Shown in pieces: positions 35,910-47,329 of a stretch of DNA of 61,683 bases (within the stretch, counting starts at the first letter, position 1; each line of letters begins with the position of its first letter). The position numbers were made by a program, and so were the translations under genes. A model generated the notes under the pieces. The model had not been told where the DNA came from. It worked only from the letters and a program-made list of their open reading frames with translations, and searched no databases. The DNA is from Branchiostoma floridae (Eukaryota; Chordata; Leptocardii; Amphioxiformes; Branchiostomatidae): NCBI RefSeq assembly GCF_000003815.2, contig NC_049982.1:25404082-25465764 (forward strand), given 5' to 3'.

Positions 35910-38900
35910 GTACGTGTTTGAAGTGTTTTCTTTCTTTTCAAGTTTTCACAGAAAAATATATCAAGAAGGCGGTTACAGGAGTGTAGCGATCAGACATAAA
36001 CTTCTGTAGACTTGGCTCAAGAATCTTCTCTATTCTACTCTACTTATTACTGCAAATGTGAAGTACCAAAATATTCGAACACACCCTCTTCTGTATGATC
36101 TGGACGTTATATTGATATGCTATGCTTTCCTTCCATATTTGGGGAATAGGTGATCACTTAAAGTTGATTAAGAATAAATTGAAACAGTAGATCTACTACA
36201 CGCTTTGGAGGGATTGATACAGGAAGGATTAAATGTTCTTAAACTAGGTCAAGTGACTCAAAGCTTAGGTTTCATAATTCTAAGTAGTCCAGATATCCTC
36301 AAAGTTAAAACACCTCTCAAATTTTAATTCATACGTCTTAATTCTTAACTGTATCTAAAACAGAAAGTATCAAACCCTCCGAAATATTCCTTTGTCCTGT
36401 ACAAACCTTTTAAAGACATGCTGGTGTACTAGAGTAGTGAATCCTGGGGTCATCTAATAAACCTCTTATGTTCTAAAAACAAATTTATATCTTAAGTCAA
36501 TATTTGCAAAACTTTCCCCTTAAAATAACGTTTATAGTTTTGATCATCATCATAACAAATACGTCTAGAAAGGGAGGAAACAAACGTAAAACAGTTCATA
36601 TTTATCTAATAAAACGGGAAAGAATTCGCAGGGGTAGACAGAAAGGTACTGTATTGTAGCTTCTCGGCTGGTGTTTCTTCTTGTCAAAAAGTCAACAAGC
36701 GACTTCCTTTACCGGATACCAGCTGTAATTTCTTCTTCCTTCTCGTTGTCTTCTACTGCCTGTCATTAATTCTTGGTAAATTAAACACCGTGCTTTGAAA
36801 CAACACTCGCTCAGTCCTACCCTGCATCATGTGCATGGCTGTGGTTTTGGTTTTGGAGCAGCTCAAGTTACCGAGCTGACTTTATGAGCTAGACGGGCGG
36901 GATGGAAGTTGAGGCCGGCCGACTACAGACAAAAACTGGCCCTCAGATTTTATATCCTCTTTCTAAAATCGTGTCAAAATAGTTCTGAATAAGTCAACAA
37001 CTTGTAGAGAGAAAGAGAAACATAAGTGTCTATGAGGATTCCTAGTATCATTTCTAAAATAAAAATCGAGATGTACCGTTTCTTACATACTGATATCTGA
37101 TAAAACAATGAGAGTATAAGCCTTATTTCATAAAAAAGGTGTACAGACTGATCATTACTAAAGAATTGCTAATAATGAGTAAATTAAGCAAGGTATTAAA
37201 TATGCTGTACTTCCACCCATGTGTTATGTTTTAAGGGGGACAGAGAGTGATATGTATTCTTAACGATACGCTTTATGTCAATGGCCAAGACAAAATAGTA
37301 CCACCTACATATTCGATGTTATATGATCTTATATCGAAGTTATTCTTTTAAGACCCAACTGTCATTAACAATGTAGTTTTCATTGTCATTGTTGTCGTTC
37401 ATCTTTGCAGTGCCTACATACATAGCAAGAGCGCTATAGGTCAGCAAGTTGCTGTTTCAGTAGCAGTGTATATTTTTACAGGGAGGGGTTGCTAGCCCTT
37501 TTCCCTTTGGCTTGAGGCACATCCTTGACCACAGGACTCCCATGATACGCCCCTCCCGAAAGACTGGTGCAGCCCAAACCCCCTTTCAAAATCGTTAATT
37601 ATATCAGTCCTTGGTTTGTAAGGAAATCAACTGACATAGAAAATTTCCTCGGCCACTCGCACAGAGTTTCAGCGGACTATAGCCCATTAACGCCCGTAGG
37701 GAAACGTCTGAACATGCGTTAACAGCTAGACAATCGTCCCTTGTCTACAACATCCCACCTTCTTACACACAGAAAATAGACTCATCGTGTAATTTCAGCT
37801 AGTGCTTTGAAAGGAGGCTATCTTGTACGTACAGCTAGTACAGGAGAGAAAAAACTGTACGAAGTATCCAAGCGAGTATGTAAACAATTTTAAGTGGCTT
37901 GTAACACCAGTGTAAACGATCTTGACGATAAGTTGTTGACCCAAAAGACGGGATAAAAAGATTTGAACCGCGGGAATCTGACCCCTCACAGCAAGACCAT
38001 AAGGCCCAAACAAACTACCCAATCCAATTTTTCTTCTTATCCATGTGCAATGTGTATATGTACATACTGGCAGCTTACAAATCTGTCGTTTTTGCAAAGG
38101 ATAATCCCAAAATAGCACAGGATTCAACCCCAAATAATGTTTGTGCGGTCTGTACTTAATTTGATATTTATCTTTTATCATGCCATTCCAATACCCTTAA
38201 GTAAAGTGGTTAAGGCTAGTTAATCGCCTTAGAAAGCTTAAGTTAAGGATCCAATATGATAGCAATGATCCCATAGTGTCAACTATGAATACATATTTAA
38301 GGTGGGCTTTAGTTTAGATGGAAAGGAACATTAGAAGAAAGGGACAAAAGTAAACTGTTGACATCTGTGATTATGAAAAAATCTGGGGGTGAGTTTTAAA
38401 ACCATTGACCCGTTCTTCTTAGTATTTCGTGAGAGACATAAAGTGCAATTCAACAGGCAAGTTAAAGGAGAATTGCTAGCAACTCCTCTGTAAAAATATA
38501 TATACCCCTGAGTTTTTCTGTAGTTTTTAGATGACCTGTTCTAAGTTTTATACCGTGATTGTTGTTTAAAAATGTACATTTATTCTGTCATATGGATGAA
38601 GCTGGTTGCATCGACCAGCTTTACAATGGGTGATTGCTAATCCTTACTTTAGTCATGGCTGGGCGATATCTAGATAAAACACATCCATAAATAAAATAAC
38701 AAAATAGTAATTGTGGGTTACTATATTATCATAAACACTCTTGTTTACTTTTCATACCGTCAACATGAAATGTTGTAAATATGAAAGAGCATGAGACCTC
38801 CATATAGCAGTGTCTACATCGTTTGGAAAATACTTACTTTTCTATTTACGGCCACTTTAGATTCCAGGTGACGATCGCCACAATTCAAATTATTCGGTGA

Positions 38901-41900
38901 AAGAGGCGTAACTTATTTTGTTTGTAGGCAACAATAGAGTATTTCAGTTCCTTAATTTGTTGTGGTTTGAAGGTAAATTGATCAATACTAAATATGAACA
39001 ATTCGCGGTTGACGAGGAACGGTTCCAAACTCTACTATACTATACTCTATATACCGTAGAGCATAGTAATGATTAAAACAAGAACAAACGTATACGTAGC
39101 GATGCACTGACCACGCTTGTATATGCACCATAAAACTAAGAATCTGTGACTACATTTTCTAATTCTCTTAGAATACTATAAACTGAAGTTTCGAAAACAC
39201 TGTACAACTAAATCACACACCAATCCGACAAAGAACTGTGGGTATCAAACACACTCAACAACGACAAACTCTATCAAACTGCCAAAACCTTTTAAAATCC
39301 TACAAGGAAACCCATCGTCTACCGCGTGTCTCACAATCGGAATACTGTAAGTGTTTCTTCTTGAACGTTTTCTCTGAAAACAAAAAACGACTTTATAAAT
39401 TTCTCCCCACAGTTACAGAAAGCAAGCCTGGCTTCATGTACCCGTTCCGTAAGCCCAAGTGTTCTCTAACCATCTCCGAAAGCTCACAACACACCACACC
39501 ACCGCCATATCGCACATAAACTAGCATTATACATCAACTGTTTTTCTGGAACTTTTCATTTGAAAACGACTTCATGAATTTCTTTCCACAGTTCCAGAAG
39601 GTATGCCCGGCTCCATGTATTTATGTACCCGTTCTGTAGACACAAGTGTTCTCTATCTCCGAAAGCTCAAAGCTCAACTTGAGCTCAAAAGTACCCACCC
39701 CATCGCGCATAGATATACATCATACTAGTGCCTCAACTACTTTTGATTTAACTTCTGGAACGTTTCATTCAAAAGCAAAATCGACTTTGTAAATTTCTTC
39801 TCACAGTTCTAGAAGGCACGCCCGGTTTCATGTACCTGTTCCATAAGCCTAGGCCTATTGAGTGTTCTTTATCTACTTCGGAAAGATTACAACAACACCA
39901 ACACCCCGACAACCATATTTTAGATATGCATCATGCCTAAACTATTTTTCTAGAACGTTTCATTCAAAAACGATTTTATAAATCTCCCTCTCTTTCTCTT
40001 TCCACAGTTCCAGAAGGGGCGCCCGGGTTCATGTACCCGTTCCGTAAGCCCAAGCGGGTCCGCACGGCCTTCACGCCGACCCAGCTCCTGCGGCTGGAGC
40101 ACGCCTTCGAGAAGAACCACTACGTCGTCGGGCAGGAGAGGAAACAACTGGCGCAACAACTCACGCTCTCCGAGACACAGGTGAGAGAGAAAAAACAATT
40201 TCTGTTTTGGGATCTATCTGATAAATTTTGCTATAGCTGCATATGCTCCAACTCCAACCTAGAATTTCATTTTGGGCGACTAGTCATGTAAAAATGCACA
40301 GAAATTGACCGCAAGACATAAACGAAGTAGAATGTTCGTAAAAGCTAATAACATATATATACTTTCTGCCTGTGTTCAGATCTTGAATATGAAATTCTAT
40401 AGGTAACTTCCAAACTTTAACCAAGTGGTGCGAGGATTCCGACGTACATTTTTCTGACACTTAAATGTCAAGAATATGCTGTATGTTACTGTACAGTTAA
40501 ACCTTTGCGTATACAGCAACCTCCATGGTTTGCAATTGCCTGTTCTTTCGCATTCAAATGCTTGTCTCAAGTCTGCTTACTGCGTAAACGTTCATTGTTT
40601 TATTGTCACGGTTAGAGATAAAGGATGTAAAAAAAAACACAAACGAGCACTTACAAAATGAGCTACAATAAACTCTGAACGTTTGCATTTTGAAACTGAA
40701 TACAAATGTAAACGTTTAGAAACCAAATATATACAGTATATAATATCAACAAAAAACGCCAATCATGTGTTGATAATACTAAAAAAGCAAATTGTGTCTC
40801 CAAAATCTACGATATATGAAACAATCGTAAATTGAAATAGATAAATGGAGCATGCTTCTCTATGATATATGTATATCCTCTATGACTAGATTTTTATTCA
40901 GATGTGGTCGCCAACTATACAATTCTCTGTATGATATATACTATTAGATATTAAAGTAAAGCGGTTTGCACGATTTTTGTCTTTCTGTGTTTAGTAGAAA
41001 AATCACAAATTCTTCCTTGTTTGTTTGGTTTTCAATAGTTTTGCCCTTTGGGGCCACATGTGAAACACTCACTCAATCAACTAAACGGTTTTCCGAGTCC
41101 ATAACGACCACCTCTGACTTGAACCATAAACGCATGTACATGTGTGTATAATCTAGGGGGGTTAGTGCTTATGTATGTTGTAGATTATCGTTAAACCTAT
41201 AATTAACCGTTTTGCCGCCCCCAAACGACCGAGTGTCCATCAAAGTCGCGACGGGAACCGAACAGGAAAATATGGCCAAGTCTTTACATGTACCTCAATA
41301 CCCATTGATTGATAGCTCTCTGGTAGACATAATAAAATACAGGCTTTTAATAGTACATTTGCAGTGCATAAAATCTATCCACAGATCGTAAATTTCTGCT
41401 TAATATTCACTATTTACAATCTCATGAAATACACTAATGGCAAAAGTCTGTAGGACGTTTATTCGAACAACCCTGTGAGTTTAGAAAATAGAACGTTGCT
41501 ATATTCATATTCAATGTGATGAAAACCACATTGGGAACGATGTCCACCACAACGTACTACTACATGTAGTTGAATTTGACAAGAGACGTGCAATAAAGAA
41601 ATTGGTCTTTTAGAGGCACTGTCAGGAGTGTTTAGAGGAGCGCTTACCGACATCATTATCGTGGTTGGTGTTTGAAGCACATATACAATGGGACTAAAAA
41701 GTCTGGTCTTCTGGGGGCATACGCACTGTCAAAAGTCATACATACAATCTAAGCTCACAACACAGACGATAGAGAGTTTGGGAGGGCGGCTTACAGGTAA
41801 AGACGTCTGTTTTCAGTATTGCCTATGAGTATGAGCCAATGACAAATCCTGTTCCCGCAAAAGGTACAATGATGACCTTTTTCACAAAGGCCATCGCAAC

Positions 41901-44900
41901 AGAGCTAGGAATCTAGAAACCACACGAACGCGACTGTTCCATGAGTATGAAGGGCTCCAATTTGCCTATCGCAAACCAATCGTACGACAAATGTAATCAT
42001 GGTGCTTGATACTGGTTCGATTTTTGTGCGACAAAAACAGTTCAAAAGTTGCGCCCAGAGTGTTGTATGCAACAAACGTTCTCTAGCACTTTGTTTGACT
42101 TTTCATAACGTCGGGAAAGCAACACTTGCAACATTTTATAGTATTGCCCCTTTCAGCCCTCTCTATCGTTCTTGTAAATTCGTCCCAGAAGCTCTCTCAG
42201 CCCGCATTGCTTGTTCACGCCCGGTGGTCCGCTGTAAAGCCAGTCGTTTCGCAACCGCTCTTAATTTTTTTCCGGCGGACACCCGGGTCTAAATAGTTGC
42301 ATTTATGATTTCATGATTCGAAGCAGATCTCAGAATGCTACTGAGCCTCCTAAAATGTACCGCCAGGACTGAGGTAAATGGACTGAGAAGACCTGCGTGT
42401 GTAGGGTAGGTAGCCGGGAACACATGTTGCATTTTAGAACCTCGGAGAATTTAACGGAAAATCTTGGGTAAACACACTGGCTGGCTCGGGTCATGGGGTG
42501 CTTTTGTTACCGTATGTTCTTATCAAGTGGGGCTTTTCGTCTTCCTTCGCTTAAAAAAAGCCAACCCAAACTGTCTAGATATAGCCAACATTCGAGTATT
42601 CGAGTAGTCCCTTTTTACAATAATGAAAATCACTGTCTATTGTTACAAGTGTGCCCCCTATTTTTCTACAATAAACTTGTAACTAGCCTTCGGAAACGAA
42701 CCTGTAAATAAACGTTATAATCTAATCTTAAATACGGGTATACAAATGATTATAAATGTATATATAGATTTATATAGATTGTTTTGACTTTCTTGGGCGT
42801 TTTATCGCTTTAGAAATTCGTCTCTTGATAACGTTGATATTTAGATCTTCTTCTGATGTTTTTGTTTTATTGAGCAAGATCTGTTACAATTTCCTTTGTT
42901 ACTATGTATGATAGAACGCGACAGCTGTGTAGATACAATGTAATAGTCCTCTAAAATTTTGATTTAGTAAGGGTCCGGGCACGGCATGCATGTATACACA
43001 CAAACATGCCTGACCGCTTTAGGGATTTGTTCTGGATATAAACATTATTATATTAAGCGATGACATGATTTTATGATTTCAGGGCTTCAAATATGAGCGT
43101 AGAAACCCTCATTCTGGTTTATATCAGATACATAACGTTGTTCATGTACAATTGCTCCGGATACGCTGATATCTAAAAAGTGCTTAAGACCAAATTAGCT
43201 TCAAATTGAGGCAAATAGATCCATACCATTTATAAAACAAAGCGTAGACCACACCTATCTTAAACTAAACGGTTTCTGATCACCTTAACGAGCTGTTAAG
43301 AGGGTACAATTAAGAGCGTACATAATTAAATGCAGGTGCTTTGTCGGAAATCACCTGCGTGCTTTGATACAATCTAAACAAAGCACATTGTTTATTTCCT
43401 ATACAGGTATTCCTAGGTGTGTGTCCAAAATCGTTAAGAGTAAATTGTCCGATGTTATCGTCTACATTATCATATAAAACGCTTTTGTCTGTAAACGATT
43501 ATCCTTTGTTCCGTCTCTGATCTGTGTTAGAGATTAGAGTTAATGCCTTGTTAAAGAGTTAAGGCGGTAGCGATATAATCAAGAATTTCTTTCTCTTTTT
43601 TAGATCATCTAGACTCAATTGTTTCCCGTATTTTTCGCATCGAATGCTCTGTTGCGAATTAACTGTCTGGTGATTGCTTTCGGAAAACAAACAGAAAACG
43701 CACCCTCTTTGAAGAATGTAAATATATCGGCACTGTATAGGATATGAACGTCATTTTTAGTATAATTTCGATTGTTGATCAACAAAGTGATTTAAACTAT
43801 GTTTTTCCGCTTCCTACACTTAAGTAATACGGACAAATTCACATTCCTTATAATTATGCGCATCACAAAACATTCTCTCTTCTTACGTTTCTCTCGTTAT
43901 ATAGAAGTGACAAGAAGCCAAACCACATTATTAGTATTCACACTAGCCTCCATATATCATGTGTACTTGTTAAACTCTTTAATTTCTTGTGGCCTGCATT
44001 TACCCCAAAGTGGTAAAGGCATTTATCCATTCGCACAGTACATCTTTTGTAGCTTACCTTCAAAAATATACTATTACTCCCGCGAAAAAAATGAGGTACT
44101 TGAAGGTGTTTACAAATTATTCAAATGCTGATGAACAACTGTCCACATCAAATACTGTAGATAAGACAATAATGAAGAGCACATGGGTGGTGGTGGTAAT
44201 TGTGTTGATTGTTATCGTGTGGAGAGAGATAGAGATCTCTGTTGTATTGTTGTCCCCAATAGGTGATTATTCCCGCCGGGTTCACACGTATACAACATGG
44301 CTTCATGACGATTAAATGGTTTGTCGCTCACGGCTTCAGTAGGTGTAAATTATCTCAGGAAGGGGGCGAATTATAGATTGTTTTCTACGTAGAATCGAAA
44401 TGATGAATATTTGTTCATTTCTTTTCGACGATATTTACATGCATGTTCTTCCCCGCATACTGTGCTAAGTGCAGTAGCTTTAGTATTACATGAAATATAT
44501 GGTAAAATACCATTGCTTGTACTGTTGATAGTGAAGAGGGTAGAGACAATGCAGTTAGATATTGCTTTATATGCTGTCACTAAATCTATAGCATGCATCA
44601 TGCTATCACTCAGTCTGTCGTTTACAAAATGTTGAACACATAATGCTACTACTAGAATCTATTTATCGTATACATGTTATCATTAGATTTATCGTTTCAA
44701 AACAGTCAAGCATAAAGATGTATATGCTACAAATAAATCTACAGCTAGACCTTGTTATCACTAGGACTATTGTTTACAAAACAGTTAAATGTACACGGCT
44801 ATGCACCAACTTAATCTATAGTATAATCTATAGTTATTTCTAACGCTACCGCTTACAAAACAGTACAACATTATATCTAAAGTTATGCTCCCACTAAATC

Positions 44901-46297
44901 TATCGTATAAATGTTGTCTATAAATCTATTGTTTACAAAACAGTTAAACACATGAAGCTATGCTGCAACCAAATCCATTGTTTATATGCTATCACTAAAT
45001 CTATCGTTTCCAAACATTTAAACATTACAAAACTATGCAACCGCCTAATCTATTCTGTACGTATTATCACTAAATCTATTATTTATAAAACAGTTAAACA
45101 CATGAAGCAATGCTGCAACTAACTCTTTTGTTTAGATGTTATCACTAAATCTATCGTTTCCAAACATTTAAACTTTATAAAACTATGCTAGCGCCTAATC
45201 TATTCTGTACGTATTATCACTAAATCTATTGTTTACAAAACAGTTAAAGACATGAAGCCATGCTGCAACTAAATCTTTTGTTTACATGTTATCACTAAAA
45301 CTAACGTTTCCAAACATTTAAACATTATGAAACTATGCTACCGCCTAATCTATTCTGTACGTACTATCAATAAATCTATCGTTTACAAACAGTTTAACAT
45401 TTACAATGAAACTACCACTGGCAAAACCTTTCATGTACAACATAGTTTAACATTAAAAGCTTTGGTAAGTTGAATCTACCTAGGCCTTAGCATAGTTTCC
45501 CAAAGCAATATTCGGGTGAAATTGCGACGTCGTTGTGTCGTAGGAACGTGTTTACAAACTGGGATTTTTTATACTGAATCGGCCGGTGATAAACACTTGA
45601 AATGTGATAGAATGACAAACATCACGTGAAAAAAAATTGTTCGAGATAATATTTACAGTTTGGGCGCGAAAATCCTCCGTTCTTTTACGTAGAGTTTTTA
45701 GCAGCCATTCCAGAAAACAAAGAAGGTTGATACTTAAAAGGTGTCCGTTTCTACATGCCCTCGAAACTGAAGTACTTTATAGAATTTCTGGGACAATTTT
45801 CGCTCTGTTTCCTTTCCTTTGTTTCTTTTTCTAGAAATGATTGGTTTGGCTGTTTGATCCGGGAAATCCTATCGTTTCACCAGTAGCTAGGAAACAAACA
45901 TTCATGTCAATACTTCAAAGTAATTAGAGGAAAGCTTTCGAAAACAGCTACGTTTATGAGTTTATGGCGCAAACAGCAACCCAAACATTTGTATGACAAT
46001 ACTTAGACAAAACAGAAACTGTTTCTCAATATCATCAAACATCTGAAATATTTTGCGTTTGAGCTAAATCTTTCTTTTTTGTTTTCTCTTGCCATTTTGC
46101 AGGTGAAAGTCTGGTTTCAGAACAGAAGGACCAAATACAAACGGGACCAACAGGAAGACGAAGGTAGGAAGTCTCCACCCCGTCTGAAGGGCGCGCACCA
46201 CGTCAACCGGTGGCGGGAAGCCACCAGAGAATTCGTGCAGTTCCAGTCGTCTGCGTCCTCCCCTTCTGAGCCGGATTCCTCCATGTCGCCTAGCTGA
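35417..46297 (+). CDS. Emx: Emx homeobox transcription factor (complete, three exons)
   Basis: Exons 35417-35909, 40008-40180 and 46103-46297 join in frame (phase 1, then phase 0) to give 286 residues, similar in length to vertebrate EMX proteins. The N-terminus has the Emx signature [10 protein letters not shown] (residues 12-21), an eh1-like repressor motif. HPWVVP (149-154) corresponds to the conserved PW motif before the homeodomain. The homeodomain (179-238) has the Emx-specific [10 protein letters not shown] and [13 protein letters not shown], with Arg5, Gln50 and Asn51 intact. The C-terminal [10 protein letters not shown] matches the HHINRWR block of EMX1/2. In other bilaterians Emx acts in anterior nervous system and epidermal patterning. 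It is nuclear and binds TAAT-core DNA. Start choice: the first of two adjacent ATGs. Partial copies of exon 2 and of the tail flank the last two exons. Confidence 0.95.
37450..37595 (-). mobile_element. SINE fragment (3' half), inverted, in Emx intron 1
   Basis: On the minus strand it reads GGGCTGCACCAG..., then GCTAGCAACCCCTCCCTGTA and TACACTGCTACTGAAA, matching the body and 3' end of the SINE at 32939. Confidence 0.6.
38460..38515 (+). mobile_element. SINE 3'-end fragment in Emx intron 1
   Basis: AATTGCTAGCAACTCCTCTG followed by TAAAAATATATATACCC matches the 3' region of the same SINE. Confidence 0.45.
39361..39520 (+). pseudogene. Emx exon 2 partial copy A (acceptor plus 16 codons, homeobox missing)
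   Basis: It has the upstream intron end, acceptor CCCCACAG at 39405-39412 and an open phase-1 frame reading [15 protein letters not shown] 30-base core matches real exon 2 at 29 positions. After KPK the homeobox is absent and the frame reads SLTISES (compare LTLSET in helix 2), ending at TAA 39517-39519. Confidence 0.75.
39540..39720 (+). pseudogene. Emx exon 2 partial copy B
   Basis: Acceptor TTTCCACAG at 39583-39591, then PEGMPGSMY in frame. A four-base insertion then shifts the frame so that CCCGTTCTGTA no longer reads PFRK. The same deletion point is followed by AAGTGTTCTCTATCTCCGAA. Confidence 0.7.
39750..39940 (+). pseudogene. Emx exon 2 partial copy C
   Basis: Acceptor TTCTCACAG at 39797-39805, then [16 protein letters not shown] in frame, then the shared TGTTCTTTATCTACTTCGGAA. 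The frame stays open to TAA 39938-39940. Confidence 0.7.
40008..40180 (+). CDS. Emx: Emx exon 2 (homeodomain positions 1-44)
   Basis: Acceptor TTTCCACAG. The exon encodes [11 protein letters not shown] and homeodomain helices 1 and 2 up to LSETQ. Donor GTGAGA in phase 0. It is very GC-rich relative to flanking introns. Confidence 0.95.
40181..46102 (+). other. Emx intron 2
   Basis: 5.9 kb, AT-rich, with the satellite at 44540-45430. No exon recognised. The intron interrupts the homeobox between positions 44 and 45. Confidence 0.85.
44540..45430. repeat. AT-rich ~150-bp satellite (75-bp submonomers) in Emx intron 2
   Basis: CCTAATCTATTCTGTACGTA recurs at 45044, 45194 and 45344, exactly 150 bp apart. 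Between them, TATCACTAAATCTAT and GTTTACAAAACAGTT mark ~75-bp subunits. The array decays leftwards to about 44540. Confidence 0.85.
46103..46297 (+). CDS. Emx: Emx exon 3 (recognition helix and C-terminus)
   Basis: Acceptor CATTTTGCAG. The exon encodes [14 protein letters not shown], an acidic stretch, HHVNRWR and a Ser-rich tail ending SMSPS, then TGA 46295-46297. Confidence 0.95.
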   Translation: MKVWFQNRRTKYKRDQQEDEGRKSPPRLKGAHHVNRWREATREFVQFQSSASSPSEPDSSMSPS

Positions 46298-46420
46298 GAC
46301 CAAGGACATTATATCTAGCTGAGACTGTACGGACATGTAGAAAATGTTTCAAAGGAGCAATAAGTGAAATATCTGAGAGGAAGAGATGGTTTTCTGACTT
46401 AAAATGTTTGTTTTTCAAGG

Positions 46421-46500
46421 CAAAACGGAATCCCTGCAGTTTCGGTCGTATGCATCCTCTTCTTCTGAACCGGGATTCTTCCATGTCTCCTTGCTGAGAC
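46421..46500 (+). pseudogene. Emx C-terminal tail copy 1
   Basis: Preceded by TGTTTGTTTTTCAAG. It reads TESLQFRSYASSSSEPG in the homologous frame. An extra G then shifts the frame past the ancestral stop. Confidence 0.7.
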
Positions 46501-46590
46501 TGTACGGACATTGTCAGAGTTTCAGAGGAGCAATCAGTGAAATATCTGTGAGGAAGCCTTGGTTTCTGACACAAAATAATTTTTTTAAGG

Positions 46591-46672
46591 CCACAAAGGA
46601 ATTCGTGCAGTTTCAGTCGTCTGCGTCCTATCTTTCTGAGCCGAATTCTTCCGTGTTTCACAGCTGAGACTG
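46591..46672 (+). pseudogene. Emx C-terminal tail copy 2 (frame and stop kept)
   Basis: Preceded by ATTTTTTTAAG. It reads [19 protein letters not shown] and ends HS then TGA. A 31-base core matches real exon 3 at 30 positions. The frame after the AG is phase 0, compatible with the Emx exon 2 donor. Confidence 0.8.
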
Positions 46673-46764
46673 AACAAACTTGTCAATCCGTTTGGAAGGA
46701 GCAATCAGTGAAAAATCATCTAGGAAGCCTTGGTTTATCTCTGACACATTTTTTTTTCTGAAGG

Positions 46765-46845
46765 CCACAAAGGAATTTGTGCAGTTTCTGTCGTCTGTGT
46801 CACCCTCTTCTACGCAGGATTCTACCAAGTCACCTTGTTAAGACT
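46765..46845 (+). pseudogene. Emx C-terminal tail copy 3 (frame and stop kept)
   Basis: Preceded by a T9 run and CTGAAG. It reads ATKEFVQFLSSVSPSSTQD and ends SPC then TAA, at the homologous position. Confidence 0.75.
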
Positions 46846-46939
46846 ATCTGAACTGTACAAACTGTTTGAACGGAGTAAAGAGCGAAGAACTATATGTGAG
46901 AGTGAGGAACCTTTGATTTTCTGACACAAAATGCTTTGG

Positions 46940-47025
46940 TCACAAAAGTATTTGTGACGTTTCCGTTGTCTACGTCTTCTCGTAACCTACTAAGCAGGAT
47001 TTTTCCTTGTCAACGGAGACAGCAT
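46940..47025 (+). pseudogene. Emx C-terminal tail copy 4 (degenerate)
   Basis: CACAAAAGTATTTGTGACG aligns to the same block 175 bp after copy 3, but the frame and stop are lost. Confidence 0.6.
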
Positions 47026-47114
47026 GAACTGTAGATATGTCCAAACTGTTCAGAAGGGGCAGTCCGTGATACGCCTGAGAGGAAATGTTGGTTTTCTGTC
47101 ACCAAATTCTTAAA

Positions 47115-47195
47115 GACCACAGAGGAATTCATGCAGTTTCAGTGGACTGTGTCCTTCTCTTATTTTAGCCGAATTCTTCTTTGTCGCCAACTTTT
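47115..47195 (+). pseudogene. Emx C-terminal tail copy 5 (degenerate)
   Basis: It reads TTEEFMQFQ and then diverges. It lies 177 bp after copy 4. A further vestige (TTTTAAGGCTGGCCACATGG) lies near 47302-47322. Confidence 0.65.
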
Positions 47196-47329
47196 GGCAC
47201 ACCCAAACAATAGAGACATTCTCAAACTATTTAAAGGGATCAAACTGTGAAATGCATAAAGAAACCTTGGTTTTCTGAATGTCTGACCCAAAATGTTTTG
47301 TTTTTAAGGCTGGCCACATGGAAAAAACA

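Larger units (their letters stand above)
35910..40007 (+). other. Emx intron 1
   Basis: 4.1 kb, AT-rich. It contains an inverted SINE fragment (37450-37595), a short SINE piece (38460-38515) and the three exon 2 copies at its 3' end. No other exon recognised. Confidence 0.8.

Noticed and set aside
44540-45430. Regular direct repeats resembling a CRISPR array
   Set aside because: Units are long, AT-rich and degenerate in a eukaryotic intron, without unique spacers or cas genes.
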